Source: Candidatus Thorarchaeota archaeon (GTDB taxonomy: Archaea; Asgardarchaeota; Thorarchaeia; Thorarchaeales; Thorarchaeaceae). Taken from it: DNA of 12,581 nt. The stretch spans positions 1-12,581 of the forward strand of contig DAOWDY010000104.1 in assembly GCA_030638785.1 (NCBI GenBank), given 5' to 3'. Below are positions 6,203 through 12,581 of the stretch, piece by piece (position 1 is the first letter of the stretch; every line of letters begins with the position of its first letter). The translations under genes were made by a program, and so were the position numbers. The notes beneath the pieces were generated by a model. The model saw only the letters and a program-made list of their open reading frames with translations. It ran no database searches and was not told the DNA's origin.

Positions 6203-7357
6203 GTGATTTCTTCTTTATCACACCTTGAGTGTCCTGAATGTGGTAAGCAGTATACTGCGGAGAGACCAGCCACTATCTGTGTGTGCGGGTCACCTCTATT
6301 TGCTCGTTATCATCTAAACCGGGTAATGGAGGCTGTCGAGTCTGAAGAGTTTCCTGCAGCTGTGAATTCGATGTGGAGGTACTCTATGGTATTGCCAGTG
6401 ATATCTCCTTCTTTTGTATTCAGTCTTGGAGAGGGATGGACACCTCTTGTATTGACTAGACGTCTAGGAACACATTATGGACTTAGAATGCTTCGCGTCA
6501 AAGATGAATCAAGAAATCCAACACTTAGTTTCAAGGATAGGGGACTGTGTGTTGCAATTTCAAAACATGCAGAATTGGGATCTACAGCATTCGCAATCCC
6601 TTCTGCGGGAAATGCCGCAGTATCAACTAGTACATATTCTGCGGTTGGAGGAATTCCCGCATACATATTCATGCCTGAAGATACACCACGTCCTTTCTTT
6701 GAAGACTGTCAGATGTACGGAGCTATAACAACTTCCAATCCGGGATCAATTTCTGATAGTGCAGCAGCGATGAGAGAGAAAGGCGGAAAATGGACAGATC
6801 TATCCACAACAAAAGAACCCTATAGAATCGAGGGTAAGAAGACTCTAGCTTTTGAAATTGCAGAACAGATGGGATGGTCGTTACCTGATGCAATAGTATG
6901 CCCTACTGGGGGAGGGACTGCACTGATTGGAATATGGAAAGGTCTTGATGAATTGGAAGCCGTCGGATTAATTGGAAGGCAACGACCAAGAATGTATGCT
7001 GCTCAAAGTGGGGGTTGTGCTCCAGTTGTGAGAGCTTTCGAAACCGGTGCAGATACAATAGAACCTTGGTTAAATGGAGAAACCAAGGCATTTGGTTTGA
7101 GGGTTCCAAGTCCCTTTGCTGGAAGGTTGATTATGCATGCATTATATCGCTCAAGTGGAGGAGCTGTAGCCGTTGCGGAACACGAAATAGCGTCTACCAT
7201 GAGTCTGATTGCTAAACTTGAGGGATTGGATGTCTGTCCTGAGGCAGCGGTAGGATTTGCGGGTTTGAGCAATCTCATTGAATCGGGACAAGTTGATTAT
7301 GATGAGGAAGTAGTTGTTCTCAATACTGGCTCAGGAGTAAAATACCGCCAGGCTTAG
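6203..7357 (+). CDS. thrC: Threonine synthase
   Basis: This PLP enzyme converts O-phosphohomoserine to threonine, the last step of threonine synthesis. It has 384 residues. An N-terminal zinc ribbon has Cys10, Cys13, Cys26 and Cys28 (CPECG and CVCG), as is common in archaeal threonine synthases. The motif LGEGWTPL at 75-82 is followed by RVKDESRNPTLSFKDRG with the PLP lysine K111, the SAGNAA phosphate/substrate loop, and the Gly-rich PTGGGTALIG that holds the PLP phosphate. The C-terminal LNTGSGVKY is also typical. The start is GTG 6203; a TAG lies directly before it in frame, and later Met codons would cut the zinc ribbon. No clear ribosome-binding site precedes it, so a short leader or coupling to a tiny upstream ORF is likely. 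Other fold type II enzymes are possible, but these features favour ThrC. Confidence 0.93.
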   Translation: MISSLSHLECPECGKQYTAERPATICVCGSPLFARYHLNRVMEAVESEEFPAAVNSMWRYSMVLPVISPSFVFSLGEGWTPLVLTRRLGTHYGLRMLRVKDESRNPTLSFKDRGLCVAISKHAELGSTAFAIPSAGNAAVSTSTYSAVGGIPAYIFMPEDTPRPFFEDCQMYGAITTSNPGSISDSAAAMREKGGKWTDLSTTKEPYRIEGKKTLAFEIAEQMGWSLPDAIVCPTGGGTALIGIWKGLDELEAVGLIGRQRPRMYAAQSGGCAPVVRAFETGADTIEPWLNGETKAFGLRVPSPFAGRLIMHALYRSSGGAVAVAEHEIASTMSLIAKLEGLDVCPEAAVGFAGLSNLIESGQVDYDEEVVVLNTGSGVKYRQA

Positions 7358-7426
7358 GCGTCCGTTGGAGGACAGCATTAATAGAGTGGTTTATCCGCTA
7401 AGAGTAAAATCTCTGTATAGAAAGAC

Positions 7427-7431
7427 GGAGG
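7427..7431 (+). promoter_or_regulatory. Ribosome-binding site setting a TTG start
   Basis: GGAGG is separated by exactly 7 bases from TTG 7439, the chosen start of the exchanger gene. A TATA-like GTTTATCC lies near 7388-7396. Confidence 0.6.
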
Positions 7432-7438
7432 ATTCTGA

Positions 7439-8620
7439 TTGGAACAAGAGAATCAAGATGCACATCTAGAATATAAACCACTGAAAAGCGCGCTTGGTGC
7501 TGGTAAGATAGAGTTTGTAGTGGCGGGTATTCTAATTGCAACGTTCTTCTACTTTCGATTTTTCAGTCCAGTTCACACTGGTGTTGAAGTCAATCTATTG
7601 ATAACTCTGGGATTAGTCATGGGAACATGGCTAGCCTTCAGACCGTCTGGGTGGGCAGTTGAGGGAATAGAGAGTTTCGCGGGGCATAGAGGATATACCG
7701 CCTATATCGCGGGCCTCTTGTCAAGTCTGGTTAGCAACATGCCTGAGGCAGTAGTTAGCGGTCTAGCAGCCTACAGTGGTTATGTTCAACAAAGCCAGGA
7801 CCTTCTTGATATTGCAATCCTTTCAGTATTGATAGCTGCAGGATTCAACATGCTTCTCCTTGGCATTACAATTGTAATAGCTACTAAAGGAAAAGGGGAT
7901 TTGGATGTTCCTGAGGAAGTCATTAGGAAAGACTCTGTGTTAATCAGATGGACAATTGTTGCTCTAGTGAGTATGTTTGCTTTGGGAATATTAGATCTTG
8001 CGACAACAGCGGCAACTGGAGACGTGCATTACTTTCCACGTGAAGCATCATTCTTTCTGTTCCTCTCGTACATTGTATATGCATTCTCTCTGAGAGAAGG
8101 CGAGGTCGGAGAAACAATAGAGAAACCACCGAAGATAATCCCTCACTTTTCTAAGAGAGATACAACCATACTGATGGTAATAGGTTTCATAGGGATCTTC
8201 TTTGCTGGTGAAATGCTTACATTCTCAGTAGAAACACTTCTGGAAGTGCAGCACGAACTTGTAGCATCTATTGGAAACCCTGTGTACATCGCTGCTTTGA
8301 TTCTAGGGGCGGCTGGTGCACTGCCTGAACATGGAATTGCCGTGATTGCTGCTACAAAGGGTAAAGTGGGACTTGCAATTGGAAATCTTATTGGAGGAGT
8401 TCTGCAGATCACACTCCTTGTAGTAGGTGGTATTGGTATCTTTGTCCCAATTCCGCTTGACAGGTATGTCCTCTTCCAGATTATTGTTCTAGCTGGCAGC
8501 CTTTGGTTCCTTAAGCGAAATATCACCGATGATAGAAAACTTGACATGTTTGAAGGAATGATGATTATTCTATTGCAAATCTATGTGTTCGTTCTACTAC
8601 TCACTGGTTCGGGAGGATGA
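7439..8620 (+). CDS. CaCA-family cation exchanger (Na+/Ca2+ or H+/Ca2+ antiporter-like)
   Basis: This 393-residue integral membrane protein has about ten hydrophobic segments and a hydrophilic stretch (about 218-240) between its two halves. Two inverted alpha-repeats identify the family. The first, at about 96-141, has SSLVSNMPEAVVSGLAA (acidic residue E103) and ends in GFNMLLLG. The second, at about 292-330, has GALPEHGIAVIAATKG (E297) and GLAIGNLIGGVLQITLLVVG. The two Glu are the expected cation ligands. The first repeat has lost the usual GN-x-x-GSN pattern (it reads AILSVLIAAGFN), so the ion specificity may differ. The start is TTG 7439, 7 bases after GGAGG. It is the only gene on its strand here and overlaps the convergent HAD gene by 20 bases. 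The ions transported cannot be stated. Confidence 0.85.
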   Translation: MEQENQDAHLEYKPLKSALGAGKIEFVVAGILIATFFYFRFFSPVHTGVEVNLLITLGLVMGTWLAFRPSGWAVEGIESFAGHRGYTAYIAGLLSSLVSNMPEAVVSGLAAYSGYVQQSQDLLDIAILSVLIAAGFNMLLLGITIVIATKGKGDLDVPEEVIRKDSVLIRWTIVALVSMFALGILDLATTAATGDVHYFPREASFFLFLSYIVYAFSLREGEVGETIEKPPKIIPHFSKRDTTILMVIGFIGIFFAGEMLTFSVETLLEVQHELVASIGNPVYIAALILGAAGALPEHGIAVIAATKGKVGLAIGNLIGGVLQITLLVVGGIGIFVPIPLDRYVLFQIIVLAGSLWFLKRNITDDRKLDMFEGMMIILLQIYVFVLLLTGSGG

Positions 8621-9242
8621 CAGAGAGGACCTCTCTGAGGTCCTTCTTCCTAATGACCACTGAGGCAGCCTCAGCAACTTCATCATCTTCAGGATTGAAT
8701 GCAATAGACAATGCCACAACAGGGAAAACTGCAATGTCATTCTTACCATCACCAACAAAAGCGGTTTCTGAGAGGGGAATGTTGAAGTGGTCACAGACCT
8801 GTTTGATTTCTTCTGCCTTTCCGCCCCAACCCACATTCACATCAACTTTACCAGTAATGATTCCATTCTCATGATGTATCTTATTCACCAGGAGATAATC
8901 GATTCCAATACGTTTGACAATGCGTTCTGCAAGAATGTCAATTCCGCCAGAAAGAACAGCTACTTGGATTCCGCTATTCTTCAAGTCCTTAACAACTTGA
9001 ATTGCTCCGGGCATTAGTTCTGCTTCATCAGCTAATTTCTCCACGTCTGAGAGTTTCTGACCCTTCCATAATGCTGCATCAAGGTCAGCCCATTGCTGGT
9101 AATCAATTTCTCCTGCAAAGTACTGATCGTAATAGAAACCACCTTCTTCATGTGTATTGAAATGCTGATGCAGTTGCCACCATGAACTATTATGAGTCGT
9201 CAAGGTACCGTCTAAATCGAAAACAACTAGTCGTATACCCAT
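8601..9242 (-). CDS. HAD-family phosphatase, phosphoserine phosphatase-like
   Basis: This 213-residue HAD hydrolase has a complete set of catalytic motifs: FDLDGT with nucleophile D9 and acid/base D11, VLSGG with S98, K142 in GWGGKAEEI, and FVGDGKND with D165 and D169. The alpha-helical cap between motifs I and II and the family length match phosphoserine phosphatase (SerB), which makes serine from phosphoserine. The GKVDVNVGWGGK segment resembles the SerB region before the motif III lysine. Related HAD enzymes act on other small phosphates, so the substrate is probable and not certain. The ATG at 9242 has no ribosome-binding site, but a TATA-like TTAATTAATT lies about 23 bases upstream, which fits a leaderless mRNA. 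The 3' end overlaps the exchanger gene by 20 bases. Confidence 0.85.
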   Translation of the reverse strand: MGIRLVVFDLDGTLTTHNSSWWQLHQHFNTHEEGGFYYDQYFAGEIDYQQWADLDAALWKGQKLSDVEKLADEAELMPGAIQVVKDLKNSGIQVAVLSGGIDILAERIVKRIGIDYLLVNKIHHENGIITGKVDVNVGWGGKAEEIKQVCDHFNIPLSETAFVGDGKNDIAVFPVVALSIAFNPEDDEVAEAASVVIRKKDLREVLSVILPNQ

Positions 9243-9257
9243 CTAACACGTCACAAC

Positions 9258-9271
9258 CGATTAATTAATTC
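9258..9271 (-). promoter_or_regulatory. TATA-like box for a leaderless HAD transcript
   Basis: The AT-rich AATTAATTAAT is centred about 23 bases before ATG 9242, and the space between holds no Shine-Dalgarno match. Transcription would begin at or next to the start codon. Confidence 0.45.
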
Positions 9272-9279
9272 AAGAGGCT

Positions 9280-9939
9280 TTATTTTTGCGCTTCGCGCTC
9301 TCGTTCCTCTTTTGCCTCGCGTTCTAAATCTGCGAGTAGATCATCAATCTTCTTTTCTTTATTTTCTCGAGCGGCTTCAGGAGTAGCTGATTCCTTGGTT
9401 CCAATTGGAGGAAGAACTCCTTCCTTCTCGAGGAGAATCTCAGCTTCCATCGAATCCAATTGTCGATCGATTCTCTCCTCTGCATCCACACTCATATCTG
9501 AAGTGGATAGATCTTCAGATAGAAGTTCACCAGCAATCGAGATTTCTTCAAAGGACTGTGACAGCTTGTCGAGTTGTGCTTGAATCTCACCAGGATTCAA
9601 CATTGCACGAGCAGAGGTTAGAGCATCATTGGCAACTGTAAATGCACGTAGAACCTCAGACTGGTCTTTTGCTTCCTCTATATTCATCAAAGCAGTTTCA
9701 AGTGTGAGAAATTGCTGCTGATAGCGGCCTCGTCTGTTCTCTAATTCAACTACAACACTAAGATGAGAACGTGCTGCAGTACGGTCTCCGCGAGCCATGG
9801 ATTCCTTAGCCTTTGCCTGTTCCTCCACCTGACGTGTTTCAAGTCGTCTAGTTCGAAGAGTCAAGGCATTCATTGTGCCCTTAATCTCAAGCATGCCGCG
9901 TTCGGCATCCACCTTTTTTTTACCGCTTAGAAAGCCCAT
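9280..9939 (-). CDS. ESCRT-III (Snf7-domain) protein
   Basis: This 219-residue, highly charged, all-helical protein matches the Snf7/CHMP family, whose filaments remodel and cut membranes with the ATPase Vps4. The N-terminus MGFLSGKKK resembles the short membrane-binding N-termini of eukaryotic CHMP proteins. Residues about 12-85 form long basic helices (helices 1-2 of the core), about 88-140 give the EVLRAFTVANDALTSARAML and LDKLSQSFEEISIAGELLSEDL segments typical of helices 3-5, and about 145-219 is an acidic regulatory tail. Two tail motifs could bind a Vps4 MIT domain: VLPPIG (175-180, MIM2-like) and KKIDDLLADLERE (196-208, MIM1-like). The ATG at 9939 has GGTG 8 bases upstream and a TATA-like GTTTAATT near 9992. 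No Vps4 or Vps25 gene is in the window. The family strongly suggests an Asgard archaeon; CdvB-type proteins of TACK archaea are the alternative. Confidence 0.82.
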   Translation of the reverse strand: MGFLSGKKKVDAERGMLEIKGTMNALTLRTRRLETRQVEEQAKAKESMARGDRTAARSHLSVVVELENRRGRYQQQFLTLETALMNIEEAKDQSEVLRAFTVANDALTSARAMLNPGEIQAQLDKLSQSFEEISIAGELLSEDLSTSDMSVDAEERIDRQLDSMEAEILLEKEGVLPPIGTKESATPEAARENKEKKIDDLLADLEREAKEEREREAQK

Positions 9940-10058
9940 TGTCTATGCACCAGTTTTGCTCTTACACTCATGACTCTAATCTCGAGCAATTAAACATTTG
10001 CAGCTCACGGATAGGATTATAGAGACCCCGCTAATTATGAGAAGTAGAGGTTCTACCT
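9940..10058. promoter_or_regulatory. Divergent promoter region, ESCRT-III and phosphatase genes
   Basis: On the minus strand GTTTAATT (9988-9995) lies about 52 bases before ATG 9939, leaving a short leader that carries GGTG. On the plus strand GATTATAG (10015-10022) lies about 40 bases before ATG 10059, with the ribosome-binding site GAGGT at 10047-10051, 7 bases before the start. The two boxes are separate, so regulation can be independent. Confidence 0.5.
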
Positions 10059-10871
10059 ATGACCGTGATGCAGGATCTGAAGAAAGCAGCAGAAGTTGCA
10101 AAACAAACTGTTCTTGAGAACCTAGATTCTGTAACGTTTAGAACAGGTGAAGAAAATCCCTTTGGAGACAAGACACTCTTATTGGACCAGTCAGCTGAGG
10201 ATAATGCTGTGGCTGTCCTTCAAGCATCTGATACAGTTTACGCCATACTCACTGAAGAAAAAGGGATGATCAGATCTGCGACTCATCCAGAGTATCTTGT
10301 GATTCTTGATCCGATAGATGGTTCCACTAATCTTGAAAGAGGAATCCCTCTTTGTTCAGTCGGGATTTCAGCAGTTCCCTTCACAGAGCATATGACAACC
10401 GATGATGTAGAGATTAGTATCATTGATTCATTTTTCACTGATGAGATATATGTAGCAATTAGTGGAGAGGGAGCAACAAAAAACGAAAAACCCATCAAAC
10501 CAATCTTAGAGAGAGAAGATTCAAGACTCATCATATCTTACGACACAAAGAAGGAGCTAGTTGGTGATTTTGGACGTCAGTCACTTCAGACGCTCCAGGC
10601 AGTTTATGATATGAGACGTACTGGAAGTAATCTACTAGACCTTTGTTGGACTGCTTCCGGGGGATTGGATGCGATGATTGATCTTCGTGGGATACTACCC
10701 ATTGTACATGTATCCGGAACTCATATGGTCTTTGAAGCAGGAGGATATGTTCTGGATTCAGAAGGAAAGCGATTTTCTCAAACATTCGAGATGAATAGGA
10801 GAATGAGTTTCATTGCAGCAAGGGACGAAGCACTAGCAAGAACCCTCTATGATGCTTTTACACGGCAATAA
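10059..10871 (+). CDS. IMPase/FBPase-superfamily sugar phosphatase with altered metal motif
   Basis: This 270-residue protein belongs to the lithium-sensitive phosphatase superfamily; archaeal members act as inositol monophosphatase and/or fructose-1,6-bisphosphatase. Visible motifs are ILTEEKG with metal ligand E66 or E67, and LDPIDGSTN with D84 and D87. The C-terminal region reads RTGSNLLDLCWTASGGLDAMIDLRG followed by FEAGGYVLDSEGKRF. The third metal ligand, normally an Asp in the (W/x)D-x-A-A-G motif shortly before EAGG, is here His217 in PIVHVSGTHM, and the following Ala-Ala is Ser-Gly. The activity may thus be reduced, changed in metal choice, or lost. A strong site GAGGT at 10047-10051 supports ATG 10059. 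It is transcribed divergently from ESCRT-III and followed closely by the Mrp gene. Confidence 0.88.
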   Translation: MTVMQDLKKAAEVAKQTVLENLDSVTFRTGEENPFGDKTLLLDQSAEDNAVAVLQASDTVYAILTEEKGMIRSATHPEYLVILDPIDGSTNLERGIPLCSVGISAVPFTEHMTTDDVEISIIDSFFTDEIYVAISGEGATKNEKPIKPILEREDSRLIISYDTKKELVGDFGRQSLQTLQAVYDMRRTGSNLLDLCWTASGGLDAMIDLRGILPIVHVSGTHMVFEAGGYVLDSEGKRFSQTFEMNRRMSFIAARDEALARTLYDAFTRQ

Positions 10872-10898
10872 CTCCACTCGAATCTTAGCTGTATCTAA

Positions 10899-10909
10899 CA
10901 ATTTTTATG
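10899..10909 (+). promoter_or_regulatory. TATA-like box before mrp
   Basis: CAATTTTTATG is centred about 26 bases before ATG 10931, and no Shine-Dalgarno sequence lies between. This supports a leaderless transcript starting at 10931 and argues against ATG 10907, which is part of this box. Confidence 0.4.
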
Positions 10910-10930
10910 GGGATTTGTAGGCTGCCCAAG

Positions 10931-11755
10931 ATGGCGAAGGTAATGTCTGCAGTAATAATCCCTCCCGAGATTATAGAGTCTATGAAGAATGTCAAACACA
11001 AGATCGTTGTTCTTTCAGGGAAAGGCGGTGTGGGTAAAACAACTGTTGCCACAAATCTTGCGATGTCATTTTCAAAATTAGGTCTACAATCAGGAATTCT
11101 TGACGTTGATATCTATGGGCCAAATGTTCCAAAACTATTGGGACTTGAAGGTCAGCATCCTGAAACGGATGGTCAGAAAATCAAGCCGATTCTTGGGCCA
11201 ATGGGAATCAAAGTAATGAGCATGGGTTTCCTCCTCAAGGAGGTTGATGATGCAGTTGCTTGGAGAGGCCCCCTAGTTTCACGTGCAATCAGTCAATTCC
11301 TCTCGGATGTAAGTTGGGGCGATCTCGATGTGCTTGTTGTGGATCTTCCACCAGGTACGGGAGATGAGATTCTTAGCATCCTACAATCAATACCCGATAT
11401 ATCTGGGGTGGTAATTGTATCAACTCCTCAAGAAGTTGCAGTCCTAGATGCGAGAAGGGCAATTCAGCTAGTGAAGAAAATGAGCGTTCCGATCCTAGGT
11501 ATACTGGAGAATATGTCGGAGTTCATTTGCCCAAGTTGTGGAGAGGCACACAAGCTATATGGTGAAGGTGCCGCTGTACAAGCTGCTAAGGAGTATTCAA
11601 TTGATCATTTAGGTACCTTGCCACTAGACCCACGAGTTATCACACTTAGTGATGAAGGAACTCCATTTGTAGTCAAAGAACCAGATTCGACAGTCGCGAA
11701 AAAGTTTGAAGCCGTCGTTCAGAATCTAGTTGACAAGATTGGAATATCAAAATAA
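10931..11755 (+). CDS. Mrp/NBP35-type Fe-S cluster carrier ATPase
   Basis: This 274-residue P-loop NTPase of the ParA/MinD group binds a [4Fe-4S] cluster in a dimer and passes it to target proteins. Visible motifs are the deviant Walker A GKGGVGKTT (30-38), Walker A' ILDVDIYGP (57-64), AWRGPLVS, the Walker B VVDLPPGTGD (136-145), STPQEVAVLDARRA and the metal-binding C200-P-S-C203 in ICPSCGE. An N-terminal DUF59 domain, present in many bacterial Mrp proteins, is absent, as is usual in archaea. ATG 10907 would add eight residues; I prefer 10931 because a TATA-like box overlaps 10907. The gene lies 59 bases after the phosphatase stop and could also be co-transcribed with it. The family is certain; individual targets are unknown. 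Confidence 0.95.
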   Translation: MAKVMSAVIIPPEIIESMKNVKHKIVVLSGKGGVGKTTVATNLAMSFSKLGLQSGILDVDIYGPNVPKLLGLEGQHPETDGQKIKPILGPMGIKVMSMGFLLKEVDDAVAWRGPLVSRAISQFLSDVSWGDLDVLVVDLPPGTGDEILSILQSIPDISGVVIVSTPQEVAVLDARRAIQLVKKMSVPILGILENMSEFICPSCGEAHKLYGEGAAVQAAKEYSIDHLGTLPLDPRVITLSDEGTPFVVKEPDSTVAKKFEAVVQNLVDKIGISK

Positions 11756-11756
11756 T

Positions 11757-11804
11757 GTAGATAGCGGGTAGTCACCAGAAGCTCTGATGACTATCCACTG
11801 CTAC
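11757..11804. terminator. Inverted repeat between convergent gene ends
   Basis: TAGTCA (11769-11774) pairs with TGACTA (11788-11793), extended by GG/CC across a bulged T, and GTAG (11757-11760) with CTAC (11801-11804). The structure fills the 54-base gap between the stops of mrp and the acidic membrane protein. No T-run follows on the plus strand. A two-way 3'-end signal is a reasonable guess. Confidence 0.35.
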
Positions 11805-11809
11805 GCATC

Positions 11810-12244
11810 TCATTCGTCGGTGGCATCTGCTTCATCTTCTGAAGCAATTTCAACTTCTTCTTCTTTTTCCTCAGAGGGTTCTTCAGTCTCTTCTTCAGAT
11901 TCCCCTTCGTCAACTTCATCTTCAACTACAGGCTCAGGAGTAGGTTCAGCATCCTTAGCCTTTCCAGGGATGAGTTTCATCACATAGGGATAGCCAATAA
12001 CTAGACTCCCAATTGCTAGAAGAATTGTGACAGCAACAGCACCGAATGAACCAAACCATGCCACGGGATTAACCCATAGATCAGCGATGGGTGTACCTAG
12101 AGCCACACGCTGAACCCACATTGGCACAATGAAAGCCAGTGGCAGACAAATAAAGATCAGCAAAAAGATCGATGCTATAATTTCAGCAGTGTAGACCAAT
12201 ATTTTTCGAATTGTACTATCGACGGCTTTCTTTGCAATTGACAA
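11810..12244 (-). CDS. Two-TM membrane protein with acidic tail, family unknown
   Basis: I do not recognise this 144-residue protein. It starts with a short amphipathic, basic region (MSIAKKAVDSTIRK), then a hydrophobic segment at about 17-44, a short loop with W57 and W63, and a second hydrophobic segment at about 64-89 that ends in YVMKLIPGKAK. Residues 98-144 are almost entirely Glu, Asp, Ser, Pro and Thr (Glu alone is near half), so the tail is disordered and strongly negative. Both ends should face the cytoplasm. The start is TTG 12244, with GGAGAG at 12251-12256 six bases upstream and a TATA-like CATTAAAAGG at 12279-12288. The tail could bind a basic partner or cations, or serve as a docking strip; this is only inference. 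The next nearest gene, mrp, converges on it. Confidence 0.7.
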   Translation of the reverse strand: MSIAKKAVDSTIRKILVYTAEIIASIFLLIFICLPLAFIVPMWVQRVALGTPIADLWVNPVAWFGSFGAVAVTILLAIGSLVIGYPYVMKLIPGKAKDAEPTPEPVVEDEVDEGESEEETEEPSEEKEEEVEIASEDEADATDE

Positions 12245-12541
12245 GACGCTCTCTCCGACCGATGCGGTCCTTGGTGTACCTTTTAATGTTTGCTCAAAAG
12301 AAGGAGGTCAGGGGGCCCACAAGAAACAGATGGTTTGAGAGAGATGTAGCGGTTAGGTGTGAGCCCCGCTTATTAAATAATATTACATAATAGGATATAA
12401 GTATATTGGGTTCGAGAAACCAATCGTTGGATCTCCGCTCATATAGATTGACAACAGATTGAGAACAATGAGCTAAGGAGATAGGAAGGAGAAAGAGAGA
12501 GAGAGAGTGGCTGGGAACCAACGCTGGAAGGAGGAGAGAGA
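12245..12541. other. Intergenic region: strong TATA-like box and purine-rich tract
   Basis: No credible complete gene is seen. The left end holds the promoter of the acidic membrane protein on the minus strand. An AT-rich block at 12370-12407 ends in GGATATAAGTATATT, the best TATA-like sequence in the window, pointing right with a start expected near 12425. ATTGG/CCAAT (12405-12409 and 12420-12424) form a small hairpin. From about 12475 the plus strand is nearly all purine, with a GA dinucleotide repeat at about 12494-12508. The stretch could be a leader of about 115 bases or part of an untranslated RNA gene; no known RNA class was recognised. Confidence 0.45.
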
Positions 12542-12581
12542 ATGATTAGGCGAGAGAGATTGGCCCCAAGCCTCTCTAATA
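12542..12581 (+). CDS. Possible gene start, cut by the right edge
   Basis: ATG 12542 is preceded by AAGGAGG at 12528-12534 with a 7-base spacer, an ideal archaeal ribosome-binding site. Thirteen codons are open to the window end, giving MIRRERLAPSLSN. The product cannot be named from so little sequence. The caveat is that the whole surrounding tract is purine-rich, so a Shine-Dalgarno match could arise by chance. The TATA-like box at 12393-12407 would give a leader of about 115 bases. Confidence 0.4.
   Translation, partial: MIRRERLAPSLSN

Noticed and set aside
9914..9921. A8 run in codons 7-9 of the ESCRT-III gene as a second slippage site
   Set aside because: Both alternative frames meet a stop within about 15 codons, so slippage would only give short dead-end peptides.
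11784..11840. Possible C/D-box RNA (CTGATGA followed by CTGA)
   Set aside because: The internal D' and C' boxes with proper spacing are missing, and the stretch runs into the coding end of the acidic membrane protein.
12405..12424. tRNA T-arm-like sequence GGGTTCGAGAAACC
   Set aside because: The stem only pairs outside a 10-base loop, and no acceptor, D or anticodon arms are present around it.
12494..12508. GA dinucleotide repeat as a mobile-element or phase-variation signal
   Set aside because: It is short, lies in an overall purine-rich leader, and is not inside a proven reading frame.
12294..12521. 75-codon minus-strand ORF in the right intergenic region
   Set aside because: It has no family resemblance, and its Ser/Leu-rich N-terminal part is the complement of the purine-rich tract. 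It runs through the TATA-like block and has no ribosome-binding site.

Overview
The window is a gene-dense stretch of archaeal chromosome of moderate GC, with 11 complete protein genes, one gene cut by the left edge and one probable gene start cut by the right edge. The archaeal assignment rests on GGTGA and GGAGG ribosome-binding sites that match the archaeal 16S tail, TATA-like boxes 20-30 bases before starts, a minimal histone-fold protein, and a Snf7-type ESCRT-III protein. The ESCRT-III protein points to an Asgard archaeon (a Thorarchaeota-like lineage would fit) rather than a euryarchaeon; a TACK archaeon is the main alternative. No mobile element, CRISPR array, rRNA or tRNA was seen.

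Left part (1-3272): the 3' portion of a UDP-GlcNAc 2-epimerase gene, a 56-residue histone-fold protein (1172-1342), and the nucleotidase SurE. SurE overlaps tail to tail with a HypE/PurM-like ATP-binding enzyme on the minus strand, and a perfect inverted repeat spans both stop codons.

Centre (3439-6119, minus strand): a two-gene unit related to metal chelatases. It holds a BchI/ChlI-like AAA+ ATPase followed by a ChlD-like VWA protein with an N-terminal membrane hairpin. The last codons of the ATPase gene hold an A9 run preceded by a GGTGA motif. A -1 slip on this run would enter the VWA frame with no stop and give an AAA-VWA fusion of ChlD type. This is the most interesting signal in the window.

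Right-centre (6203-9939): threonine synthase, transcribed divergently from the ATPase; a CaCA-family cation exchanger; a phosphoserine-phosphatase-like HAD enzyme overlapping it tail to tail; and the ESCRT-III protein.

Right part (10059-12581): an IMPase/FBPase-superfamily phosphatase, divergent from ESCRT-III and with a probable loss of one metal-binding Asp; an Mrp/NBP35-type Fe-S carrier ATPase; a two-TM protein with a very acidic tail; and a purine-rich intergenic region with a strong TATA-like box leading to a possible new gene start at 12542. Apart from the ATPase/VWA pair the genes look like single-gene units with their own promoters. Together they are mostly housekeeping metabolism (amino acid, nucleotide, sugar, Fe-S) plus chromatin and membrane-remodelling components.
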